DNA of 7,050 nucleotides. Origin: Bacillota bacterium (GTDB lineage Bacteria; Bacillota; Clostridia; Lachnospirales; CAG-274). Within the stretch, counting starts at the first letter, position 1. Each line of letters begins with the position of its first letter. A program made the position numbers and the translations under genes. Location of the stretch: the NCBI GenBank assembly GCA_017627115.1, contig JAGAHK010000365.1, positions 1 through 7,050 on the forward strand. The letters run 5' to 3'. The notes below the pieces were generated by a model. The model ran no database searches, was not told where the DNA came from, and saw nothing but the letters and a program-made list of their open reading frames with translations. Shown here one piece after another: positions 1 through 6,319 of the stretch.

Positions 1-18
1 GCCTCACTATGTTCGGCA

Positions 19-66
19 CCTCCCCTAAACGCTGCGCTAAAGGGGAGGCACGGTCGCTGTGCTCCC
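19..66 (+). other. Pair of mutually exclusive hairpins
   Basis: The right arm of the first hairpin (41-48, AGGGGAGG) overlaps the left arm of a second one. Bases 43-51 (GGGAGGCAC) can pair with 59-66 (GTGCTCCC), giving eight pairs with one bulged G and a 7-nt loop. Both structures cannot form at once. That is the geometry of an attenuator or switch, but it is also what overlapping palindromic repeats produce by chance. No gene start or T-run lies just downstream, so no function is assigned. Confidence 0.45.
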
Positions 67-274
67 TTGGCTAATGCAACACATTAACTTTTCTAAAGTA
101 ACTCAAAGCGTCGCAGACTTTAATCCGCAGGGTGAAACCGCGCTTTACCCGAGGAGAAAAAACTTGTTTTTTCTTCCCTACAGACGCCAAGTGACGCCGC
201 AGGCGGCGCGCAGTGCGGCTGCAAAACGGAGAAAAGCCTGCTTTTCTCCGGCGATGTTGTCGCTATGCGACAAC
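19..274. repeat. Array of short inverted repeats in the gene-free leader
   Basis: This stretch upstream of the serpin holds no convincing gene and is built from consecutive small palindromes. Seen directly: an 8-bp stem at 19-26/41-48 (CCTCCCCT/AGGGGAGG); a 5-bp stem at 87-91/95-99; GGGT..AAA/TTTACCC at 130-150 with a bulged G; an 11-bp stem with one G-T pair at 153-163/166-176; CGCCGC/GCGGCG at 195-200/203-208; a perfect 11-bp stem CGGAGAAAAGC/GCTTTTCTCCG at 227-237/240-250; and a perfect 8-bp stem GTTGTCGC/GCGACAAC at 256-263/267-274. Loops are mostly 2-3 nt. None is followed by a clear T-run, so an ordinary intrinsic terminator is not supported. It could be a composite of small mobile or extragenic palindromic repeats, or a structured leader RNA for the serpin. 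The left boundary may lie outside the window. Confidence 0.7.
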
Positions 275-324
275 GAGCATAAACAATAATTTACATTTTT
301 ATTAATAAGAAAGAGGGTGAACAT

Positions 325-1824
325 ATGAAAAAGCTTATTATTTCTGCAATTACAGCTATTTTGACTTTTATATGCTCTTCTGCCGTATACGCCAAAGATG
401 CTAATGTTGTTGTCAACGGTAAGGGGATAGATACCGAAGCCGTTATCTCCGAAAACAGGGTTCTTGTGCCCATAAGGGGCGTATATGAGCAGCTTGGCTT
501 CGATGTAAAATGGTATCCCGAAGAAAAAGATGCAGAATTTACAAAGGGCAATCATTATATGCTGCTTTATTCAAACGGTGAACTTATTGATGTTGACGGA
601 AGGCAGATACGCCCCGATGTTAAATACGGCATAATCAATGACAGGATGTATCTGCCGCTGCGTGTGACGGGCGAAGCTTTCGGGCTTGAAGTAAGCTGGG
701 ATGCCGAAACAAAGACCGCATATATAGACGGCACTGTTGATGACGGAGGTGAAGAAGTGGATTTTTCCGATAATATGGGCTTTGCATTTAAAATGAATTC
801 ACTTATGCCAAAGAACGAAAACTATATGTTTTCTCCTTTGAGTATAAAAATAGCGCTTGCTCTTGCGGCAAACGGTGCGGACGGCGATACTCAAAAGGAG
901 ATCACAAAAGCACTTGATATTGACGATATCGAGGAATTCAACGCATATGCAAAACAGCTTATACAAAACTACAGCAATAATAAAAATGTTGAGCTTGCAA
1001 TAGCAAACAGCCTTTGGCTCAACACCCAAAAAGCGCCAGACACGGAATTCAACGCCGATTATTGTAAAAAAATGCTGGATAACTACAATGCAGCTGTAGA
1101 AAAGGTGGATTATTCCGATGCCGTATTGAGAGTAAATACATGGTGCAGCGAAAACACAAAGGGCAAAATACCGTCTATCATAGAGTCTCCCGATTTATCG
1201 GCTATCCTTGCAAACGCTATTTATTTCAAGGGTGACTGGGCAGAACCTTTTAACAAAGATGCTACCTACAAACAGATTTTTACCGACAGGAACGGCAAAA
1301 AGACCGAGACGGATTTTATGCATATGGAAGAGACCTTTGAGTTTTTTGAAGATGATGATGTCAAAATACTCAAAATGCCTTATAAGGGCGGCAATACCTC
1401 AATGTATTTTATATTGAGCGGCGATAAGCGCATTGATATAAACGATTATACCGATAAAATGACTTATGAGGATGTTGTCATTTCCATACCTAAATTCAAG
1501 ACGGAATATAAACGCACTTTAAACAGTGATCTTCGTACTCTTGGGATAGACAAGGCTTTTGATGCTTTAAGTGCTGATTTTAAGCCTATGTTTGACAGTG
1601 AATTTGATTTTTATATCGACAAGGTGCTGCATAAAACATATATAGATGTTGACGAAACGGGCACGGAAGCTGCCGCGGTAACAGCAATAGTTATGGAAAC
1701 AGCAGTGGCTGTTGACCCGAGCATAAAAAAAGAATTCATAGCCGATGAACCGTTCGGTTATGCAATTATCGACAATGATACAGGCGAAATACTGTTTATG
1801 GGCGAATACGCTTTTGTAAGTTAA
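325..1824 (+). CDS. Secreted serpin with N-terminal copper-amine-oxidase-like domain
   Basis: This is probably an exported serine-protease inhibitor. Residues 1-23 form a Sec signal peptide (basic MKK, hydrophobic core, VYA cleavage site). Residues about 28-135 match the copper amine oxidase N-terminal (stalk) fold, with the paired motifs VLVPIRGVYEQLG (47-59) and MYLPLRVTGEAFG (108-120). This domain is widespread on Clostridia surface proteins and is not an oxidase. A full-length serpin domain follows at about 146-499, with NAIYFKGDW at 297-305. The hinge ETGTEAAAVT (444-453) has Gly at P15, Thr at P14 and Ala at P12-P10, as in inhibitory serpins. Counting 17 residues from E444 puts P1 at A460 and P1' at V461, in a loop a few residues longer than that of alpha-1-antitrypsin. 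This suggests an elastase-like target (inference). The C-terminus EILFMGEYAF is serpin-like. A strong GAGGGTGA (313-320) supports the start. The [Eubacterium] siraeum siropins, reported to inhibit human neutrophil elastase and proteinase 3, are likely relatives. The target is unproven. Confidence 0.93.
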   Translation: MKKLIISAITAILTFICSSAVYAKDANVVVNGKGIDTEAVISENRVLVPIRGVYEQLGFDVKWYPEEKDAEFTKGNHYMLLYSNGELIDVDGRQIRPDVKYGIINDRMYLPLRVTGEAFGLEVSWDAETKTAYIDGTVDDGGEEVDFSDNMGFAFKMNSLMPKNENYMFSPLSIKIALALAANGADGDTQKEITKALDIDDIEEFNAYAKQLIQNYSNNKNVELAIANSLWLNTQKAPDTEFNADYCKKMLDNYNAAVEKVDYSDAVLRVNTWCSENTKGKIPSIIESPDLSAILANAIYFKGDWAEPFNKDATYKQIFTDRNGKKTETDFMHMEETFEFFEDDDVKILKMPYKGGNTSMYFILSGDKRIDINDYTDKMTYEDVVISIPKFKTEYKRTLNSDLRTLGIDKAFDALSADFKPMFDSEFDFYIDKVLHKTYIDVDETGTEAAAVTAIVMETAVAVDPSIKKEFIADEPFGYAIIDNDTGEILFMGEYAFVS

Positions 1825-1986
1825 GAAAACGCTGATTAAATTCAAAAAAACAAAAATAATTTTAGCCGATGGCGGCGCATTTGTAGGCGACCATGCTAAT
1901 GTGAAGCCTAACAGGCTGAACATAGCAAACAGAGTCGTTAAGCAAATGCGCAAAATTATTTTTGGTATCCTTAAATCAGCGTTTCC
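1825..1986. mobile_element. MITE-like element, 162 bp, with TTAA flanks
   Basis: The ends G(A/G)AAACGCTGATT form terminal inverted repeats (1825-1837 and 1974-1986, 12 of 13 matching). Internal arms continue the symmetry: CAAAAATAATTTT at 1851-1863 is the exact complement of 1952-1964, and GCGCATTTG at 1875-1883 of 1943-1951. The centre is a hairpin with a 5-bp AGCCT/AGGCT stem (1905-1917) inside GCTAATGT/ACATAGC (1895-1926). The whole element can therefore fold into one long cruciform. TTAA sits immediately outside both ends (1821-1824 and 1987-1990), consistent with a 4-bp target duplication, although the surroundings are AT-rich. There is no coding capacity. By architecture it is a non-autonomous miniature transposable element. 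The parent transposase is not in the window and its family is not identified. Confidence 0.75.
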
Positions 1987-2021
1987 TTAAATAATAATTT
2001 ATAAAAAAGGAGAAATAAACT

Positions 2022-2360
2022 ATGTCAAATTTTTATTACGATAAGGATGCAAAACTCGAAACCCTTGTACCCGGTCAGAACTACCGCAAAATAAAGGCAC
2101 ATGACGGCAATGTTATGCTTGTTGAAGTTATATTTGAAAACGGCGGTTTCGGCGCGGAGCATACACACCCTCACGAACAGGCAACATATTGCCTTGAAGG
2201 TGAATTCGAGTTCAATGTAGGCGGCGAAATAAAGAAAATAGGTGTCGGCGATACAATTTATATGCCGTCTGATGTGCCTCACAGCTGCAAGCTTCTTACC
2301 CCTTACGGCAGGCTTCTTGACATCTTTTCACCGCAGAGAATGGACTTTTTGGGTAAATAA
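2022..2360 (+). CDS. Small single-domain cupin protein
   Basis: This is a 112-residue single cupin_2 beta-barrel protein, probably cytoplasmic because it has no signal peptide. Cupin motif 1 is visible as HTHPHEQ (47-53) followed by G60; H47, H49 and Q53 (or E52) are the expected metal ligands. Motif 2 is GDTIYMPSDVPH (76-87), with H87 as the remaining ligand. A divalent-metal site is therefore intact. The HxHPHEQ signature is shared by many small cupins, including KdgF-like sugar-acid proteins and sensor or isomerase-like members, so the substrate cannot be named. AAGGAG at 2007-2012, nine bases before the ATG, supports the start. Its stop lies three bases before the histidine kinase start, so the two are very probably co-transcribed. 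Upstream lies the 162-bp inserted element, which may have displaced or supplied its promoter. Confidence 0.9.
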   Translation: MSNFYYDKDAKLETLVPGQNYRKIKAHDGNVMLVEVIFENGGFGAEHTHPHEQATYCLEGEFEFNVGGEIKKIGVGDTIYMPSDVPHSCKLLTPYGRLLDIFSPQRMDFLGK

Positions 2361-2363
2361 AAT

Positions 2364-3791
2364 ATGAATTCCATATTCAAAAAACAGTTTTACAGTTTTA
2401 CAATAACCATAGTGCTTTGTCTTGGGCTTATGAGTGTCGGTATCATACAGGCTATCCGCAGTTTTGGCTATAATCAGACAAGCCGCGACCTTGACCGCTG
2501 GGCATCAAAAGCGGAGAGTTTTTTCAAAAACTCCATAAATGAAGAGGGCGCACTTGATACAACTACTTTTTTGCAAAATATGAGGCAGCTTGAAATATAT
2601 TCGGACAAATCCTTTATCATTACAGACAGTGCATTGAATGTATATTGGGTGTCCGAAAATGTTCCCGAGGAGATAATGAGCACAAAGCTTGAAATAAAAA
2701 AGCTTGAAAAGGCCGTTGGCGGGGAAGTGGTAGAGTATAAAAAAAGCAAACTCAATATTTATGCCGAGCCTATGCACACAAAATGCTATCCGCTTAAAAA
2801 CGCACAGGACAGGGTCTGCGCCGTTGTTTGCATAAGCAGTTCTATGCGTGAAATGTCACAGGCAATGAACTCGTGCTACCGCATTTTTGTGATTTTTCTT
2901 GCGGTAACGGTACTTATCGGCTTTTTTATGGTCTATATGTCGTCCAACGCTATTGCTGCGCCTTTGCGTGAAATGAATGAGGCGGCAAAGGTTATAGCAA
3001 GCGGTGATTTTGAAAAGCGTATACGTGTTGATTATGATGACGAGATAGGTCAGCTTGCCGAAAGCTTTAACGATATGGCTTCAAGCTTGTTTTTGCAGGA
3101 AAAAAGCAGACGTGAGTTTCTATCCAATATATCGCACGATCTGCGCTCGCCGCTGACTTCAATGCGCGGCTTTTTGCAGGCACTTCTTGACGGCACGATC
3201 TCCGATGATAAAAAAGACAGGTATCTCAATATCATTATGGAGGAAACAGACCGTCTTGCAAAGCTTGCAAACAATATGCTGGAGATAAATAAGCTTGAGG
3301 AAAGCGATAATCTCAATATAAAAACCTTTGATATAAATGTGCTTGCTTCTCATACTTTAAGCACCTTTGAGGAGCGGGCAAACAATCTTTCGATAACTCT
3401 TAAAACAGAGTTTTATAACGAAAGCTGTATGGTCGAAGCAGACGAAGAAAAAATACAGCGCGTTATATACAACCTTGTGGATAACGCCCTGAAATTTACG
3501 CATAAATACGGTATCATTCGTATAATAACACAGCCGGGAAAAGATAATAAAAAGGTGCTTGTTACCGTAAAGGATAACGGCAAGGGCGTTTCCAAAGAGG
3601 AACAGAAAAAAGTTTTCGACCGCCTTTATAAAGCGGATATGTCACGAGGAAAGGATAAAAAAGGCACAGGTCTCGGTCTTTCCATCGTGCGTGAATTCCT
3701 GAAAGCCCACAACGAGACCATCACACTTAAAAGTGATGTAGGCAAGGGCTGTGAATTTACATTTACACTTACTATGGCAGGAAATAAATAA
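2364..3791 (+). CDS. Membrane sensor histidine kinase (HAMP-HisKA-HATPase_c)
   Basis: This is the sensor kinase of a two-component system: it autophosphorylates on histidine and passes the phosphate to a response regulator. Two membrane segments (about 9-31 and 172-194) bracket an extracytoplasmic region of about 140 residues with three cysteines near its end (C141, C152, C156). That region may be Cache/PDC-like, but I cannot confirm it. A HAMP linker follows (about 195-247), then HisKA with phospho-acceptor H258 in SNISHDLRSPL. The ATP-binding domain has an N-box with N370 and N374 in NLVDNALKFT, G1 DNGKGVS (404-410), an F-box around VFDRLYKAD (417-425) and G2 GTGLGLSIV (434-442). All catalytic boxes are intact and the length (475) is usual. 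The start is three bases after the cupin stop with only a weak GGGT (2351-2354) ahead, which suggests translational coupling. The likely partner is the regulator at 6320-7009, across mutS2. The signal sensed is unknown. Confidence 0.94.
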   Translation: MNSIFKKQFYSFTITIVLCLGLMSVGIIQAIRSFGYNQTSRDLDRWASKAESFFKNSINEEGALDTTTFLQNMRQLEIYSDKSFIITDSALNVYWVSENVPEEIMSTKLEIKKLEKAVGGEVVEYKKSKLNIYAEPMHTKCYPLKNAQDRVCAVVCISSSMREMSQAMNSCYRIFVIFLAVTVLIGFFMVYMSSNAIAAPLREMNEAAKVIASGDFEKRIRVDYDDEIGQLAESFNDMASSLFLQEKSRREFLSNISHDLRSPLTSMRGFLQALLDGTISDDKKDRYLNIIMEETDRLAKLANNMLEINKLEESDNLNIKTFDINVLASHTLSTFEERANNLSITLKTEFYNESCMVEADEEKIQRVIYNLVDNALKFTHKYGIIRIITQPGKDNKKVLVTVKDNGKGVSKEEQKKVFDRLYKADMSRGKDKKGTGLGLSIVREFLKAHNETITLKSDVGKGCEFTFTLTMAGNK

Positions 3792-3823
3792 TTTTTAAAT
3801 GCCATATTGTTTGAGGTAGAATA

Positions 3824-6190
3824 ATGGACAAAAAAGCATTACGTGTTTTGGAATTTAATAAAATAATAGAACAGCTTAAACATTATACGGCATCTGCACT
3901 TGGAAAAGCCGAAGCGGAAGCGCTTGAACCGAGCGATGATATAGGAGCCATAAGGCAAATGCAGCATGAAACGGCAGAGTCTGTCAGTATGATAATGAAA
4001 AAAGGTTCTCTCTCTCTTGGCGGCTTGCATGATATCAGACCGCAGCTGCAAAGGGTGGAAATGGCAGGTATTTTAAGCATAGAAGAACTTGAAGGCGTGC
4101 GCGATTTTCTCTATGCCTGCCGCAAAGCCAAGAATTATGCGAAAAGCGAGAGTAAAAATGACAGTTTCCCGACTCTTGAGCCTTTTTTTGAAAAAATAGT
4201 CCCCGTTACAGACCTTGAGCGTGACCTTGAACGCTGTATAGTTTCGGGCGAGATAGACGATAACGCAAGCAGTACTCTGCGTGATATCCGCAGGCTTATT
4301 TCGCAGGCAAACAGCCGTATCAAAGAACAGCTCAACAGCATTATCCATTCGCAGACTTATAAAAATATGCTTCAGGATCCTGTTATAACTATCAGAAACG
4401 ACCGTTTCTGCGTACCCGTAAAGCAGGAGTACAAAAATGCCTTTTCGGGTATGATACACGATCAGTCGGCAACGGGTGCAACAGTATTTATTGAACCTAT
4501 CAGTGTTGTTCAGCTGAATAATAAGATAAAGGATCTGCACGCACAGGAAAAAGCGGAAATAAGCCGTATTCTGGCTATGCTTTCCGACAGGGTATATCAA
4601 AACCGCATACCGCTTGACGAAAATATTCGTCTTATGGCACATCTTGATTTTGTTTTTGCAAAAGGCGAACTTGCCATTGGTATGAATGCAACGGAACCCA
4701 TATTCAATACAAAGGGTTATGTAAATATCAAAAAAGGCAGACATCCTCTTTTGGATAAAGACAAAGTTGTACCGACCGATATCTATCTTGGCGGTGATTT
4801 TACAACTCTTTTGATAACGGGGCCCAATACGGGCGGTAAGACCGTGAGCCTTAAAACTTTGGGACTTTTTACTCTTATGGGACAGTCGGGCTTGCACATT
4901 CCCGCTTTTGATAACTCCGAACTTGCTGTCTTTGAGCAGGTATTTGCCGATATTGGTGATGAACAGAGCATTGAGCAGAGTTTAAGTACATTTTCGTCAC
5001 ATATGACAAATATTGTTTATATCCTCAATAATATAACCAATAATTCTCTTGTGCTTATGGATGAACTCGGCGCAGGTACAGATCCTACGGAGGGCGCTGC
5101 GCTTGCTGTGTCCATAATAAAGTATCTGTTGGCTCTCGGTGTTAGAACGGCGGTAACAACACATTACAGCGAACTGAAGCTTTATGCCCTCACAACGGAC
5201 AAAGTGGAGAACGCAAGCTGTGAGTTTGATGTCAATACTCTCCGTCCTACATATAAACTGCTTATAGGTGTACCGGGCAAAAGTAACGCCTTTGCCATAT
5301 CTTCAAGGCTTGGTCTGCCCGAGTATATAATAAATGATGCCAAAGAGGTGTTGAGTCATGAGGATATAAAATTTGAAGATATCCTCACCGATATGGAGAT
5401 AAGCAAGAAAAACCTTGTTGCCGAGCAGGAAAGGGCAGAACAATACCGTCTTCGTGCCGAAAAACTCAAAAACGAGATGGAAGAACAGCGCAAAAAGCTG
5501 CAAAAACAGCGTGAGCGTATCATAAAAGAGGCTAATGAGGAAGCGCGCCGCATAATAAGCGATGCCAAAGACGAGTCGGATGCCGTTATAAAGGAAATAC
5601 GTAAAATGCAGCGTGAGGGTATCGAGGGTAATACTCTTGATGAGCAGCGCCAAAAACTTAAAGCCAAAATGGACGAGATGAACAAAAAGCTTGAAGAAAA
5701 AAATAAGCCAAAGCATAAAGTCCCCAAAAAGCTTTCTGTCGGAGATAAGGTATATATCCACAGTTTTGAGCAAAGCGGCATTGTTTCTTCTTTGCCCGAT
5801 AATAAAGGCGATCTGACCGTTAAAGCGGGCATAATGAAAATGAAAGTAAATATTAAAGATATTTCTCTTGATACAAGTGAAAATATAGGGTATAATAAAC
5901 CTGAACGGCCTAAAAAAGCCGCTAATAGTTTTAAAAAGGCACAATTTGTTTCTCCCGAGTGCGATCTGCGCGGTATGACTACTCTCGAAGCACTTGACAA
6001 GGTGGATAAATACCTTGATGATGCGGCACTTGCAGGGCTTACGCCTGTGACTATTATACACGGCAAGGGCACAGGTGCGCTGAGAACGGCAATAACGGAA
6101 CATTTAAGAACGCATCCGCAGGTAAAGAGCTACCGTCTCGGTGTTTACGGCGAGGGTGAATCGGGTGTTACAATAGTTGAATTGAAGTGA
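3824..6190 (+). CDS. mutS2: Endonuclease MutS2 / ribosome-associated ATPase
   Basis: This is a full-length MutS2 (788 residues, close to the usual Bacillota length). It lacks the MutS mismatch-recognition domain. Residues 1-300 are the helical core/clamp part. The ATPase holds Walker A GPNTGGKT (333-340), Walker B LVLMDELGAGTDP (409-421) and the TTHY switch (445-448). A charged coiled coil spans about 510-630 and a small KOW/SH3-like beta domain about 635-685. The C-terminal Smr domain (about 710-788) carries DLRG (714-717) and HGKGTGALR (746-754). Family members suppress homologous recombination or bind collided ribosomes for rescue; which applies here cannot be read from sequence. The Smr motif reads CDLR where LDLR is usual (C713). 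GAGGT at 3813-3817 supports the ATG. It lies 32 bases after the kinase, probably in the same transcript, and separates the kinase from the regulator. Confidence 0.96.
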   Translation: MDKKALRVLEFNKIIEQLKHYTASALGKAEAEALEPSDDIGAIRQMQHETAESVSMIMKKGSLSLGGLHDIRPQLQRVEMAGILSIEELEGVRDFLYACRKAKNYAKSESKNDSFPTLEPFFEKIVPVTDLERDLERCIVSGEIDDNASSTLRDIRRLISQANSRIKEQLNSIIHSQTYKNMLQDPVITIRNDRFCVPVKQEYKNAFSGMIHDQSATGATVFIEPISVVQLNNKIKDLHAQEKAEISRILAMLSDRVYQNRIPLDENIRLMAHLDFVFAKGELAIGMNATEPIFNTKGYVNIKKGRHPLLDKDKVVPTDIYLGGDFTTLLITGPNTGGKTVSLKTLGLFTLMGQSGLHIPAFDNSELAVFEQVFADIGDEQSIEQSLSTFSSHMTNIVYILNNITNNSLVLMDELGAGTDPTEGAALAVSIIKYLLALGVRTAVTTHYSELKLYALTTDKVENASCEFDVNTLRPTYKLLIGVPGKSNAFAISSRLGLPEYIINDAKEVLSHEDIKFEDILTDMEISKKNLVAEQERAEQYRLRAEKLKNEMEEQRKKLQKQRERIIKEANEEARRIISDAKDESDAVIKEIRKMQREGIEGNTLDEQRQKLKAKMDEMNKKLEEKNKPKHKVPKKLSVGDKVYIHSFEQSGIVSSLPDNKGDLTVKAGIMKMKVNIKDISLDTSENIGYNKPERPKKAANSFKKAQFVSPECDLRGMTTLEALDKVDKYLDDAALAGLTPVTIIHGKGTGALRTAITEHLRTHPQVKSYRLGVYGEGESGVTIVELK

Positions 6191-6193
6191 TAT

Positions 6194-6300
6194 TGAATTA
6201 AATTTTATCCGAAATGATTTTTCATACGGGACAGCGATAAAATGGGGTAGGAATGTAAAATTTTAACCCCCAAAAATTTTACTCTGAATTAAATTTTATC
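6194..6300. repeat. Perfect 16-bp direct repeat pair in the regulator leader
   Basis: TGAATTAAATTTTATC occurs at 6194-6209 and again at 6285-6300, 91 bases apart. With the next eight bases included, 21 of 24 positions agree. The 8-mer ATTTTATC at the end of each copy (6202-6209, 6293-6300) also occurs inverted as GATAAAAT at 6236-6243, so it appears three times in alternating orientation within about 100 bases. This may be a regulator-binding array, for instance for autoregulation by the response regulator, or a duplication left by an insertion. The low complexity of AT-rich DNA makes some repetition expected, but a perfect 16-mer is unlikely by chance here. Confidence 0.75.
6255..6282. promoter_or_regulatory. 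Perfect 10-bp inverted repeat upstream of the response regulator
   Basis: GTAAAATTTT (6255-6264) and AAAATTTTAC (6273-6282) are exact reverse complements around an 8-nt loop containing CCCCC. A competing pairing of GGGGT (6243-6247) with ACCCC (6266-6270) is possible. No T-run follows the right arm and the stem is nearly all A-T, so a terminator for mutS2 is doubtful. An operator or a structured leader is the better guess. Function is not established. Confidence 0.5.
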
Positions 6301-6306
6301 TTGAAT

Positions 6307-6312
6307 GAGGGT
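6307..6312 (+). promoter_or_regulatory. Ribosome binding site that sets the regulator start at GTG 6320
   Basis: GAGGGT lies seven bases before GTG 6320, ideal spacing, and is the same core seen ahead of the serpin (GAGGGTGA, 313-320). The in-frame ATG at 6305 overlaps this site and has only AT-rich sequence upstream, so it is unlikely to be the initiator. Confidence 0.75.
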
Positions 6313-6319
6313 CATAGAA

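Noticed and set aside
59..289. A 76-codon + strand reading frame in the hairpin region
   Set aside because: It runs straight through the palindromes, has no ribosome binding site and no recognisable protein character. It looks like a chance frame through repeat DNA.
1..290. CRISPR array
   Set aside because: The palindromes differ from one another and show no constant repeat length or spacer periodicity.
275..324. Sigma-70-type promoter for the serpin
   Set aside because: AT-rich hexamers such as TTTACA (290-295) are present, but none has a matching -10 box at acceptable spacing.
373..375. Cys17 in the serpin leader as a lipoprotein attachment site
   Set aside because: The residues before it (TFI) do not fit a lipobox, while VYA at 21-23 is a good signal peptidase I site.
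1567..1953. Minus-strand frame across the serpin 3' end and the MITE-like element, as a possible transposase remnant
   Set aside because: Most of it is antisense serpin and the rest is the inverted-repeat element. No transposase motif is seen.
4073..4897. Long minus-strand open frame opposite mutS2
   Set aside because: It is antisense to conserved mutS2 coding sequence, rich in Cys, Phe, Ile and Tyr as such shadows are, and has no family motifs.
5303..6103. Minus-strand open frames opposite the mutS2 coiled coil and Smr domain
   Set aside because: Two frames overlap each other and the real gene. Their low-complexity Phe/Leu/Ser content mirrors the Lys/Glu-rich coiled coil.
6255..6282. Rho-independent terminator after mutS2
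   Set aside because: The stem is almost entirely A-T and no T-run follows the right arm.
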